Below are positions 18,218 through 26,994 of a stretch of DNA of 64,000 bases, in pieces. This DNA comes from Phyllobacterium chamaecytisi (GTDB lineage: Bacteria; Pseudomonadota; Alphaproteobacteria; Rhizobiales; Rhizobiaceae). Every line of letters begins with the position of its first letter. The first letter of the stretch is position 1. Below the pieces are notes generated by a model. The model saw only the letters and a list, made by a program, of their open reading frames with translations. It did not search any database and was not told the DNA's origin. The position numbers and the translations under genes were made by a program. Location of the stretch: assembly GCF_020164455.1 (NCBI RefSeq), contig NZ_JAIQWW010000011.1:120268-184267 (forward strand), given 5' to 3'.

Positions 18218-19162
18218 ATGCGTCACATTGGAATAATCCTGTTCCCCGGATTTCAGGTTCTCAATCTCGCCGCTACGACAGTGTTCGAGTTTGCCAATCT
18301 GGCGCTCGATGAGCCTCACTATAAAATCAGCCTATTGTCGGAAAGGGGCGGGCTGATCGCGTCTTCGGCTGGATTTTCTGTCAGCACTGATCCTTTTAGC
18401 GACGCTCCATTCGATACGGTGCTGGTGGTGGGTAACAATGACGTCGAGCCGGTGTCGTCAGGCCTGATCGATTTCTTGCGCGAAGTCGCACCGCGATCAC
18501 GCCGCATCGGCTCGACCTGTACCGGCGCTTTCATCCTTGCCGATGCTGGGCTCCTGGACGGGCGGCGCGCGACTACCCACTGGTTCCATGCCCGGGATTT
18601 CCAGAGGGCTTTTCCTAACGTGAAGATGGAGGAAGATCGCATCTTCATCATCGACGGGCCGGTCTGGACATCGGCCGGCATGACCTCCTGTATCGATCTG
18701 GCTTTGGCGCTGGTGGAAAAGGATCTGGGGACTGAGATAGCTAAGTCAGTTGCCCGAAAGCTGGTCGTCTATCATCGCCGTGCGGGTGGGCAATCGCAGT
18801 ACTCGGCGCTGCTCGAACTTGATCCGAAGTCTGACCGAATCCAAAAGAGTCTTATCTATGCCAGGGAAAATCTGCACAAGGAGCTATCGGTAGAGCAACT
18901 CGCGGAAGTCGTGCATCTGAGCCCACGCCAGTTCAGCAGAGCGTTTCAGGCGGAAACGGGTCAATCACCCGCCAAGGCCATCGAGAACCTGCGCGTGGAG
19001 GCGGCACGGTTGATGATTGAAAATGGGCGCATCCCGATCGATACAATCGCCCGCGATGTTGGCTTCGGTGATCGTGAACGAATGCGCCGCGCATTTCTGC
19101 GGGCTTTCGGGCAGCCACCGCGATACATGCAGCGGAACGCTCGAATAGCGGCTATTCCATAG
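18218..19162 (+). CDS. GlxA-family (DJ-1/PfpI plus AraC) transcriptional regulator
   Basis: The 314-residue protein has an N-terminal DJ-1/PfpI-like domain (about 1-190) with the elbow STCTGAFILADAGLLDG, and a C-terminal AraC/XylS pair of helix-turn-helices (about 215-310: LSVEQLAEVVHLSPRQFSRA and IDTIARDVGFGDRERMRRAF). GlxA relatives regulate catabolic or oxidoreductase genes. The start lies just after an imperfect inverted repeat. The neighbour most likely controlled is the divergent SDR. The last codons overlap the stop of the convergent M20 hydrolase gene. Confidence 0.92.
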   Translation: MRHIGIILFPGFQVLNLAATTVFEFANLALDEPHYKISLLSERGGLIASSAGFSVSTDPFSDAPFDTVLVVGNNDVEPVSSGLIDFLREVAPRSRRIGSTCTGAFILADAGLLDGRRATTHWFHARDFQRAFPNVKMEEDRIFIIDGPVWTSAGMTSCIDLALALVEKDLGTEIAKSVARKLVVYHRRAGGQSQYSALLELDPKSDRIQKSLIYARENLHKELSVEQLAEVVHLSPRQFSRAFQAETGQSPAKAIENLRVEAARLMIENGRIPIDTIARDVGFGDRERMRRAFLRAFGQPPRYMQRNARIAAIP

Positions 19163-20420
19163 CCATCTGAAGCGCGACCAGAGTTGATTCCAGCAGAACC
19201 TGTGCGCCCAGTATGGAGTGTTCGGGCTCGACGAATTCTGCTTCATTGTGGCTGAGACCATCGCGGCAGGGCACGAAAATCATGGCAGCATCGGTGACCC
19301 GTGCGAGGAAAAGTGCATCGTGGAAGGCGCCCGATAGCATTGGCTTGGAAGCGACACCGAGACGCGTTGCCGCCCGATCGACAGCTTGCAATAGCAGCGG
19401 AGAAAATTGCGCGGGCGGCATGTCGAATGTTCGGCGGATGGTTGCTGCACAGCCGAATGCCGACGCCTTCTCTTCGCAGGTTACGCGCACATGGTCCTCC
19501 AGCCGCGCCAGTTCTGAAGCGTCCGGATGGCGCAGGTCGACACTGAAGGAGACCTTGCCGGGAATGGCGTTGATTGACGCCGGCTCTAGCGATATGCGGC
19601 CGATGGTCAATCGGGCCCGCTCATCATTGGGCATGACGGAATTGTAAAGCTCCTGTAGCGCTTCGGTGACTGCCACGAGCGGATCGCGGCGGAATGAGAG
19701 TTGTGTCGTTCCGGCATGTGCGGTCTGGCCCGTAACCACGACCTCGAGCCAGCGCGTGCCTTGAATCGCATGGACAATACCGATCGGGATGTTCTCGCGC
19801 TCAAGCGACGGTCCCTGTTCGATATGCAGTTCAAGATAGCCGGAAAGTGGGTTTCCCAGCGGGCGCAGAATCGCTTGCGGAAGGGCGGCGAGGGTCGCCG
19901 CAAGTTCCTCACCCAATACCTTGCCGTCTGGAGAATGGGCGGAATACCACTCGATCGGAATTGCACCCGAGGCAAAGGCCATCGAGCCCATGCAGCCCGG
20001 AGCGTATTGGCTGCCTTCCTCATTGGTCCAGGCGACCACCTCCACGGCTCTAGGTGTCTGGATACTGGCATCCTCCAGGGATTCGAGCACTTCGAAGGCT
20101 GACAACGTACCAAGCGCGCCATCGAAGCGGCCGCCCATAGGCTGGCTGTCGAGATGACTGCCGATCAGGAAGGGCGGAAGGTCGTTGGAAAGCCCAGGCC
20201 GGCGGATGAACAAATTGGCCATTGGATCCTGGAAAACGCCAAAGCCGCGCTCTAAAGCCAGATTTGCAAGTTTAGCCCGAGCGCTGCGATCTTCGGGAGA
20301 CAGCGCCTGGCGGTTGACGCCGCCAGCTGGGGTTGCGCCAATAGCCGCGAAGTCATCCAGTCTCTGAAGGAGACGCTCTCCGTTGATCTTGACCCCCGTG
20401 TTCATTGCGATTTGGGTCAA
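19152..20420 (-). CDS. M20 family Zn-dependent amidohydrolase (N-carbamoylase/allantoate hydrolase type)
   Basis: The 422-residue enzyme has the family's metal and substrate motifs: GSHLDSQPMGGRFDGALG, AWTNEEGSQY, LELHIEQGPSLE, GTTQLSFRRDP and a C-terminal SHNEAEF. Relatives cleave the carbamoyl or ureido group of N-carbamoyl amino acids, allantoate or ureidoglycine. It is the last gene of the ABC-transporter operon and overlaps the glutamine-amidotransferase-like gene by four bases. A substrate with a ureido or amide bond is plausible; the exact compound cannot be read. Confidence 0.9.
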   Translation of the reverse strand: MTQIAMNTGVKINGERLLQRLDDFAAIGATPAGGVNRQALSPEDRSARAKLANLALERGFGVFQDPMANLFIRRPGLSNDLPPFLIGSHLDSQPMGGRFDGALGTLSAFEVLESLEDASIQTPRAVEVVAWTNEEGSQYAPGCMGSMAFASGAIPIEWYSAHSPDGKVLGEELAATLAALPQAILRPLGNPLSGYLELHIEQGPSLERENIPIGIVHAIQGTRWLEVVVTGQTAHAGTTQLSFRRDPLVAVTEALQELYNSVMPNDERARLTIGRISLEPASINAIPGKVSFSVDLRHPDASELARLEDHVRVTCEEKASAFGCAATIRRTFDMPPAQFSPLLLQAVDRAATRLGVASKPMLSGAFHDALFLARVTDAAMIFVPCRDGLSHNEAEFVEPEHSILGAQVLLESTLVALQMAME

Positions 20421-21187
20421 TCTTTTGCAATCGCCCAGGCAAGCATCTGTTCGAACAGCGTCTTATAGCCCTTCCAGGCGATGAAATCTGAAGGGAGCCA
20501 ATGCGGACCGACATCGGAGGTCCAGGCGAGTGTGCGGCCTTTGCCATATGTGCCCGTGACGAGGAGAGGCTGTGAGCCGTATTCGGTGGATACAGTTGCG
20601 AGAACTTCCGCACCGTCCTTGACCGTGACCTCATTGTAACCGAGCAAGATCGGCCAGTCCTTGCCGAGTCCCTGCAAAATGGGATGGTCGCCAGAGCCGG
20701 TTACGACAGGGGTGAACCCTTCGGGCACCTCAACGCGATCATCGACGGAAAGGCAGGTGACCGGCAGGACCTCCTCGACCGCCGTCTTGTGATAGCGCGC
20801 ACCGCCATTGATACCCTGGAAGCTGTAGTAGCCTCCAAACATCAGCAGCGCACCACCATTGCGAACATAGTCGCGCAGCAGGCGAAGCCGGTTCGGCGTG
20901 GTCTTCGAATGAATCCAGGTATCCGGATGCAGGAGCAATGTGTTGGCGCCGATATCCGAGAGAATGATCGCCTCATATTCCGACAACGCTTCAATCGTCT
21001 GCGGGAAATCGCGCTGCGCTTCGTGCGCCGGCATGAATTTCACATCGAAGTCGCTGTCTTTCAACGCCTTCAGCAATTCGTCGGCGCCGGTGTGATAAGT
21101 GACAGTCGGGAACTGGTCGAAACCCTTGATATGGGTTGCGGTGGAAACCCACGACTCGCCGGCGAGAAGAACTTTGTGTTTGGACAT
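20417..21187 (-). CDS. glutamine amidotransferase-like protein (PF07090 type)
   Basis: The 256-residue protein resembles cytoplasmic class I GATase-like proteins with a Rossmann-type fold. It has VLLAGESWV at the N-terminus, YEAIILSDIGANTLLL, a conserved GGALLMFGGYYSFQG loop, and GKGRTLAWTSDVGPHW near the end. The usual nucleophile cysteine is absent from that loop, so glutaminase activity is doubtful. It may bind or hydrolyse another ligand. It is translationally coupled to the M20 hydrolase and lies 30 bases after the phosphotriesterase-family gene. Confidence 0.82.
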   Translation of the reverse strand: MSKHKVLLAGESWVSTATHIKGFDQFPTVTYHTGADELLKALKDSDFDVKFMPAHEAQRDFPQTIEALSEYEAIILSDIGANTLLLHPDTWIHSKTTPNRLRLLRDYVRNGGALLMFGGYYSFQGINGGARYHKTAVEEVLPVTCLSVDDRVEVPEGFTPVVTGSGDHPILQGLGKDWPILLGYNEVTVKDGAEVLATVSTEYGSQPLLVTGTYGKGRTLAWTSDVGPHWLPSDFIAWKGYKTLFEQMLAWAIAKD

Positions 21188-21217
21188 GAAAACTCCTTGA
21201 GTACCAAAACGCAGCGA

Positions 21218-22309
21218 TCAGGCCGCCGAAGAAAATACGGATTTGGGGTTGTCTGTGAGCATGCGCTCGATGGTTCCGGCATCGACGCCATGGCGCTTGA
21301 GGCGTGGCACGAAATGCTTGAGTATGTAGCCATAGCCGAAGCCGCCAAAACGGGTCAGCATCATCTTCAGAAATACGTCCTGAGAAAGCAGAACGCGGTC
21401 GCCAAAACCCATATCGACGAGTGAGCGAATGGCACGGGCGTTCTGTTCGTCAGATGGTGATTGAGCATCCTGATCGGCATAGTAATAGTCCATGCCAATC
21501 ATATCGTATTCCAGAAACGCGCCGCGTTTGGCGAGCCCCGCCTGGTAGGGCAGATCCTCGTGACTGGGGTTCATATGGCAAAGTATCGTGTGGCGAAGGT
21601 CGGCGCCTTCTTCTTCGACGATATCCAGCACTTCATTGGCAAGACGCTCCCAACCCGGCAGATGGATCGACAGCGGTACGCCGGTGATACGCGACGCACG
21701 CGCTGAGGCCCGCAACGACTTGCGCTCTTCAGATGTGAAGTCCTTGCTGACGCCAACTTCGCCAATAATACCCGCCATGATCTCGGGTTGCGCTTCGCCG
21801 CCACCCACATCGTTGACGAGAAATTCGGTGACCGCATCGACATCCATATCTTTCAGCCATTCGGGATGGGTGTGTTGCAGATAGAACCCGGAGCCCATGA
21901 CAATCTTCAGATTGGCCATCCGGGAGATGCGCCGCAACTTCACTGGATCGCGGCCGATGCCGATGTTGGTGGGATCGACGACGGTGTGGCCACCGAGCGC
22001 TTGAAAGCGCTTTAGTTCAGAAAGGGCGAGGTCACTATCATCCAAAGAAACGTTGTCGCGATTCATGTATGGATTCATGCGCAATTCGCCGATGATCTCG
22101 ATCGACACGGGCTGATCCGCCATGGCCAATTCGTCAGGATGGCACGGGCATTTCCATGTTGTCGCTCCATCCAGCAGAATATGCTCATGCATGAGGGTAA
22201 CGCCCATTTCGCCGACAGGCAGAGGGCCCTGAACGGTCATCACCGTTCCGGACTTGATCCCGATCGGTGCTCGTTCACGTTTATTACTCTGAAAGTCGAG
22301 ACCAGTCAT
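21218..22309 (-). CDS. phosphotriesterase-family metal-dependent hydrolase
   Basis: The 363-residue TIM-barrel enzyme shows LMHEHILLDG (HxH metal pair), GEVGVSKDF with a glutamate at the bridging position, LSIHLPGW, LCHMNPSHED and LLSQDVF with the last aspartate. Members include lactonases and PHP-type hydrolases; true phosphotriesterase activity is not implied. The ATG follows the permease stop directly. An internal ATG at MTVQGPL would match shorter relatives. In this operon it is probably a lactonase or amidohydrolase acting on the imported compound. Confidence 0.88.
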   Translation of the reverse strand: MTGLDFQSNKRERAPIGIKSGTVMTVQGPLPVGEMGVTLMHEHILLDGATTWKCPCHPDELAMADQPVSIEIIGELRMNPYMNRDNVSLDDSDLALSELKRFQALGGHTVVDPTNIGIGRDPVKLRRISRMANLKIVMGSGFYLQHTHPEWLKDMDVDAVTEFLVNDVGGGEAQPEIMAGIIGEVGVSKDFTSEERKSLRASARASRITGVPLSIHLPGWERLANEVLDIVEEEGADLRHTILCHMNPSHEDLPYQAGLAKRGAFLEYDMIGMDYYYADQDAQSPSDEQNARAIRSLVDMGFGDRVLLSQDVFLKMMLTRFGGFGYGYILKHFVPRLKRHGVDAGTIERMLTDNPKSVFSSAA

Positions 22310-23338
22310 TCATCTGCTCCGGATCGCGCCGCGGAACAGTCTAAAGTTCAACCAGATTGCGACCAGAATGATCGTGCCGGTAACGATGGGCGTGAGAAAT
22401 GGTGACATATGAGCAAGGATGAGGCCGTTGCCGATAACGGCGACGGTCAAAGCGCCGAGCACCGTACCGATCAGGGTTCCCCGGCCACCGAAGAGGCTGG
22501 TGCCGCCAAGCACGACGGCGGCAATCACTTCCAGCTCAAAGCCTTGTCCGGCATTGGATGAACCAGAGCCGAGGCGGGCGGCGAGGATGATACCAGCAGC
22601 TGCCGCTGCCGTGCTCGAGAGGACATAAACCATCAATGTTGTCAGCCGCGTATCGACACCGGCGCGGCGTACAGCCTCGGCGTTCGCACCAATGCCGGTC
22701 ACGTAGCGGCCGAAGCGGGTTTCGTTGAAGACGAGGTACGCGACGACAAGCACGACGAGGGCAATCAGCGCGGGGACCGGCACACCGAGAAACCAGGCGC
22801 GGCCGATCACCGTGAACGGGCTTGTTGCTTCGACCGGGATGGAATAACCGCCAGTGATAAGCAGAGCTATGCCGCGGATGACAGACAGGCCGGCCAGCGT
22901 AACAATGAAAGCGGGTATACGCTCATAGGCGATGAAGAAGCCCTGAATTGCACCAATGGCAGCGCCGAGCAGCAGCATGGCGATAATGACGAGTGGCCAA
23001 GGCAGGCCCGCTTGCAATGTCACAGCTGACAGGGTGGCGACGAGTGCGAGTACGGAACCGACCGACAGATCGATACCCCCGGTGGTGATGACAAAGGTCA
23101 TGGCAGCGGCCACGATCAGCAATGGTGCCGATTGCCTGACAATATTGAGAAGATTGGGTGTGGTTAGAAAGGCGTCGGTGATGCCGGAGAACAACAGGCA
23201 CACGACCAGAAAGAAGATGGCGATCGAAACGACGCTGCCGTTGGCCATGAAACGATCGTGCAATGTGCTTTTTCGGACGCGCGTTTGAGCGGCGGCTGGA
23301 TGCAGCGCATCGTTGCTTGAAGTCGATGGATTGCTCAT
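22310..23338 (-). CDS. ribose-type ABC transporter permease
   Basis: The 342-residue protein has 8-10 membrane helices and the RbsC/BPD_transp_2 signature: FVITTGGIDLSVGSVLALVA, AAIGAIQGFFIAYERIPAFI, GRYVTGIGANAEAVRRAGVD and AAVVLGGTSLFGGRGTLIGT. It forms the membrane channel for import, with the ATPase encoded just upstream (4-base overlap) and the binding protein before that. A histidine-containing N-terminal extension of about 25 residues precedes the first helix. Confidence 0.94.
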   Translation of the reverse strand: MSNPSTSSNDALHPAAAQTRVRKSTLHDRFMANGSVVSIAIFFLVVCLLFSGITDAFLTTPNLLNIVRQSAPLLIVAAAMTFVITTGGIDLSVGSVLALVATLSAVTLQAGLPWPLVIIAMLLLGAAIGAIQGFFIAYERIPAFIVTLAGLSVIRGIALLITGGYSIPVEATSPFTVIGRAWFLGVPVPALIALVVLVVAYLVFNETRFGRYVTGIGANAEAVRRAGVDTRLTTLMVYVLSSTAAAAAGIILAARLGSGSSNAGQGFELEVIAAVVLGGTSLFGGRGTLIGTVLGALTVAVIGNGLILAHMSPFLTPIVTGTIILVAIWLNFRLFRGAIRSR

Positions 23339-24138
23339 GGCCGTGCTCCATTCTCTTCGCTGCGGCGCGCCGAACGAGCCTGGAACTTGCGCCCGACGAT
23401 GAGGTTCACCACGTCTTCGATACTGGTGTCTTCAATGCGCCTTTCGGCGACATTGCGCCCCTCATACATGACCTGGATGCGGTCGCAGACCAGGAACAGA
23501 TCCTGCAGACGGTGGGTGATCAGGATCACGCTGACGCCGCGGGCGCTGACAGCACGAATAAGATCAAGAACTGCCTCAACCTCGGCCACGGCGAGCGCCG
23601 CCGTTGGTTCGTCCATAATGAGAACGGAAGGTTCGAAGGAAGCCGCGCGGCCGATGGCGATGGACTGACGCTGGCCACCGGAGAGATTTTCAACCTTCAA
23701 ACCCGTATCGGCAATGACGATGCCAAGCCGGTCGAGCATGGCGCGAGCCTCATCGTGCATCCGCTTTTTGTCGAGAAACGGTACACCCAATATCCGGCGT
23801 CTCGGTTCCCTTCCAAGGAATATATTACCTGCCACATCGACGGTGTCGCACAGGGAAAGGTCCTGATAGACCATCTCCACATGTTCTGATCTTGCGTCGG
23901 CGGGCGAGGAAAAAGATACGGTCTTGCCGTCGATCTCGATAGTTCCTGCGTCCGGTATGACGGCCCCGGACAAAACCTTGCTCAGGGTCGATTTGCCGGC
24001 ACCATTGTCGCCGACGAGACCGAGCACTTCACCGGGCTTGAGGCTCAACGATACATTGTCGAGTGTCTGGATCGTATTGTACCGCTTGGATATGCCGGTC
24101 ATGCGGACCCGGTAGGTTTCATTGCCAATATCGTTCAT
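23335..24138 (-). CDS. ribose-type ABC transporter ATP-binding protein
   Basis: The 267-residue protein has a single nucleotide-binding domain: GLVGDNGAGKSTL (Walker A), a Q loop in VYQDLSLCD, NLSGGQRQSIAIGRA (signature), SVLIMDEPTAAL (Walker B) and the ITH switch. Most sugar importers of this type have a fused double ATPase of about 500 residues; this single-domain form probably acts as a homodimer. It lies between the binding-protein and permease genes. Confidence 0.93.
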   Translation of the reverse strand: MNDIGNETYRVRMTGISKRYNTIQTLDNVSLSLKPGEVLGLVGDNGAGKSTLSKVLSGAVIPDAGTIEIDGKTVSFSSPADARSEHVEMVYQDLSLCDTVDVAGNIFLGREPRRRILGVPFLDKKRMHDEARAMLDRLGIVIADTGLKVENLSGGQRQSIAIGRAASFEPSVLIMDEPTAALAVAEVEAVLDLIRAVSARGVSVILITHRLQDLFLVCDRIQVMYEGRNVAERRIEDTSIEDVVNLIVGRKFQARSARRSEENGARP

Positions 24139-24211
24139 CGCAATACCATTGGGTTAAAATGACGACAGGATTGGGCGCGGCATGTGCGGCCGCGCCCTTG
24201 CAGCACTTGTT

Positions 24212-25150
24212 CTACTTGAACATGCCGCGGAACTGGTCGACGTTTTCCTTCGTAACAATTGTTACCGGCACATTGATGATGGGCTCGATTTTTTCGCCCT
24301 TCTTCAGCTTGGTCAATGCCTCGATGGCAGCCTTGCCTTCACCGGCGGGGTCCTGCTGAACAACTGCTGTGACCCAGCCGGCATCGATGCCTTCAACGGC
24401 CTGCTTGGTCAGGTCCCAACCGAAGACCTTGACGTCTCCAGTGCGGCCCTGGCTCGTAACGGCCGAAACGGCGCCGACCAAAGCCGGCTCACCTGTCGCG
24501 TAGAGCGTCGTCATGTCCGGATTGGCGGTCATCAGGTTTTCGGCGGCGGTCAGAGCCACATCCTGTACGTTCTGGCCATCGACTGTATCGAGGAAAGTGA
24601 TCTTCTGGCCACTGTCCGCAACAGCCTTCTTGAAGCCGTCCAGACGCTGGTTCTGAATGAAGGAATTGAGAGCGCCAATCACGCCGATCTTGGCAGTTCC
24701 CGACAAGTTGGACTTGACGTAGTCAGCATAGAACTTGCCGATGTCTTCGCCTGCCTTGGTATTGTCGACGCCGACAAAGGCAATGTTGTCGCCATCAGGA
24801 ATCTGCGCATCGATGGCGATAACCGGAATGCCTGCAGTCTTGGCAGCCGTAATCGCAGGCTTCACACCGTTCACATCGATAGCAACCAGGATAATGCCGT
24901 CAACCTTCTGGGTGATATAATTCTCCATGGCGTCATTCTGGGCGCTTGGAACATTGTTGGCGTTGAAGATAACCAGTTTGGCGCCGGCCGCATCGGCGGC
25001 CTTCTGCGCACCTTCGTTGATCTGGTTGAAGAAAAGTGCCTGCTGGTTGATCGTGACCAGCGCAAAGGTATCGGCCCAGGCGGACGAGCCAACGACAAGA
25101 GACATGGCGACGGCTGCAGCACAGCCCGAAAGTATTTTGGTAAGACGCAT
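24212..25150 (-). CDS. periplasmic sugar-type substrate-binding protein of the ABC importer
   Basis: The mature domain is a Peripla_BP_4 (RbsB-like) fold. It shows NEGAQKAADAAGAKLVIFNA, MENYITQKVDGIILVAIDV, GIPVIAIDAQIPDG and ALTAAENLMTANPDMTTLYA. The signal peptide (about residues 1-26) ends at SSAWA. The ATG at 25150 is preferred because AAGGGGAAT precedes it; an upstream ATG at 25183 would add a non-signal-like leader. It is the first gene of the operon, and two palindromes 72-106 bases upstream probably regulate it. Ligand unknown. Confidence 0.93.
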   Translation of the reverse strand: MRLTKILSGCAAAVAMSLVVGSSAWADTFALVTINQQALFFNQINEGAQKAADAAGAKLVIFNANNVPSAQNDAMENYITQKVDGIILVAIDVNGVKPAITAAKTAGIPVIAIDAQIPDGDNIAFVGVDNTKAGEDIGKFYADYVKSNLSGTAKIGVIGALNSFIQNQRLDGFKKAVADSGQKITFLDTVDGQNVQDVALTAAENLMTANPDMTTLYATGEPALVGAVSAVTSQGRTGDVKVFGWDLTKQAVEGIDAGWVTAVVQQDPAGEGKAAIEALTKLKKGEKIEPIINVPVTIVTKENVDQFRGMFK

Positions 25151-25221
25151 CCCGATTCCCCTTTTATTTGATGGAACGCCCATGTGAGGGCTTGCTTAAA
25201 AAACTGAACGCGAGGACATAA

Positions 25222-25256
25222 TTCAAGAGACTTGAATGCATGTCAAGTAGTTTGAA
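25222..25256. promoter_or_regulatory. tandem palindromic operator for the XRE-cupin regulator
   Basis: TTCAAGAGACTTGAA (25222-25236) is a perfect 15-bp palindrome. GTCAAGTAGTTTGAA (25242-25256) is an imperfect copy with centres 20 bp apart, about two helical turns. A further half-like CAAGTTCAA follows near 25269. The site is upstream of the ABC operon and next to the 3' end of the regulator gene. Confidence 0.7.
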
Positions 25257-25301
25257 TGACATTGGAGCAAGTTCAATCTGATGCCAAAAGTGCGGCGGCG
25301 C

Positions 25302-25910
25302 CTAAAACGTCGGTGGTGTATTGACCCAGAAAATACTTGCACGCTTGTTGCCCGTGTTCCGGTAGGAATGGGGCAGATCGGAGTTGAAGACGAATGCGTC
25401 CCCTTCCGTCAGCTGAAAATGTTTTTCGCCGACTGTCAGTTCCACTTCGCCCGCCAGGATATAGCCCACTTCTTCGCCTGCGTGCTGGATCGGGCCTGCG
25501 CTGGCTCCATCCTTTTCGATATGATGGATGTTGCATTGGAGCAGGTGCCCAGGCGAATAGGGAATGACGCGCTCCAGCGATATGCCTTCACCGCGCCGCA
25601 GAGGATCAAGCGCGATCAGTGGCCTTGCGCCCGCGCGAAAGACGATACCTTCCTCGCCGTCCGACTCTTCGAACATCCAGCCGATGTTGGTTTCGAGAAC
25701 CTGGACCAATCGGTGCAGCATCGGCAGGGAAGGCGATGCCTTGCCATTCTCGATTTTTGACAACAGGCTTTCTGAACAGTTGGCGGCTTCGGAGAGGGCC
25801 TTCAGTGTGAGGCCGCGTGTCTGCCGTGCCAGTTTCAGCCGTATGCCAAGCCGAGCCGGATTTGTCTCGGTGATACCGTGTGGCTGTTTTTCGAGTTCAA
25901 TCTTGTTCAT
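25302..25910 (-). CDS. XRE-family transcriptional regulator with cupin domain
   Basis: The 202-residue protein has an N-terminal HTH_3 (about 20-75: LKLARQTRGLTLKALSEAAN, CSESLLSKIENGKASPSL) and a C-terminal cupin (about 115-195: HAGEEVGYILAGEVELTVGE and FNSDLPHSY). PuuR-like members sense a small catabolite through the cupin and repress transport and catabolism genes. It precedes the ABC operon on the same strand, with TTCAAG-type palindromes in the gap. It is the likely regulator of the downstream six genes and possibly itself. Confidence 0.92.
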   Translation of the reverse strand: MNKIELEKQPHGITETNPARLGIRLKLARQTRGLTLKALSEAANCSESLLSKIENGKASPSLPMLHRLVQVLETNIGWMFEESDGEEGIVFRAGARPLIALDPLRRGEGISLERVIPYSPGHLLQCNIHHIEKDGASAGPIQHAGEEVGYILAGEVELTVGEKHFQLTEGDAFVFNSDLPHSYRNTGNKRASIFWVNTPPTF

Positions 25911-26023
25911 GCCTTGCCGTGACCTGTCAGCTGGTCATTAGGTTATGAATTCGTAAATCTGGCCAGCAGATTTAGAGTGCACGACCTCGCATACCTTGGC
26001 GCTCATGACCTGACAATGCAAGG

Positions 26024-26914
26024 TCAATCCCATTTCGTGTCGCCGAGTGCATTCAAGGGTATTTTCAGAAAACGTTCACCGTTCGCTTCTGGTTCAGGCA
26101 GCCGACCACCATTCATGTTGACCTGCAGGGCTGCCAGAATAAGTCTGGGCATGGGCAGGGTCTTGTCGCGGGCTTGTCTCATTGCCACGAACTCTGCTTG
26201 AGAATTGCATTGGGAGACGTGGATATTGTGGCGCTTCTGGTCGCCCACTGTGCTTTCCCACAGAGGTTCACGCCCCCCTGGTTGATAGTCGTGACCGACA
26301 AAGACCCTGGTCTCGTCCGGGAGCGCAAGAATCGATTCAATGGACTGCCATAGATGCTCGGCGCTCCCTCCGGGAAAGTCACAGCGGGCGGTTCCGCCGT
26401 CCGGCATGAACATTGTATCGTGAATGAAGGCGGAATCGCCAATGACATAGGTGATCGATGCAAGTGTATGGCCCGGTGAGAACATCACGGCCCCGGTCAG
26501 CTTTCCAATACTGAAATAATCTCCGGCGTTGAATAGGTGGTCCCATTGCGATCCGTTTGCCGGAAAATCCGGCCAGTTATAGAATTGCTTCCATAAGGCC
26601 TGAACCTCGACGATATGGCTGCCAATCGCGGTCGTTGCGGCCGTTTTCGTTCGCAAGTAGTCGGCTGCTGAAAAATGGTCGGCGTGGGGATGGGTCTCCA
26701 GTATCCACTCAACCTTCAAGCGATTGGCGTCGACGAACTCCAAGATTCGGTCGGCGTTGACGGTAGCCGTTGCTCCGGACTTTTCGTCGAAATCCAGAAC
26801 AGAATCGATGATTGCACAATGCCGGGTCACGGGATCTGCAACTACGTACTGGACGGAATTCGTTCGTTTGTCGAAGAATGCTTGAACGTCCGGTTTTATG
26901 GCGGCTTCCAACAT
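26024..26914 (-). CDS. MBL-fold metallo-hydrolase (persulfide dioxygenase/Blh-like)
   Basis: The 296-residue protein has a metallo-beta-lactamase fold with THPHADHFSAADYL (HxHxDH), SPGHTLASITYV, and FVGHDYQPGGREPLWES near the C-terminus. The length and the GHDYQPGGR block match bacterial persulfide dioxygenases such as Blh, partner of the BigR repressor. No bigR or rhodanese gene is adjacent. Glyoxalase II-type activity is the main alternative. Confidence 0.87.
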   Translation of the reverse strand: MLEAAIKPDVQAFFDKRTNSVQYVVADPVTRHCAIIDSVLDFDEKSGATATVNADRILEFVDANRLKVEWILETHPHADHFSAADYLRTKTAATTAIGSHIVEVQALWKQFYNWPDFPANGSQWDHLFNAGDYFSIGKLTGAVMFSPGHTLASITYVIGDSAFIHDTMFMPDGGTARCDFPGGSAEHLWQSIESILALPDETRVFVGHDYQPGGREPLWESTVGDQKRHNIHVSQCNSQAEFVAMRQARDKTLPMPRLILAALQVNMNGGRLPEPEANGERFLKIPLNALGDTKWD

Positions 26915-26994
26915 TTTCGCGCGTCCCCCGAGCTTGAGCTCGACACGATTCTCGCCGCTTTTGGTTCAGCTTGTCAATCAGCGTAAAGATTGGG

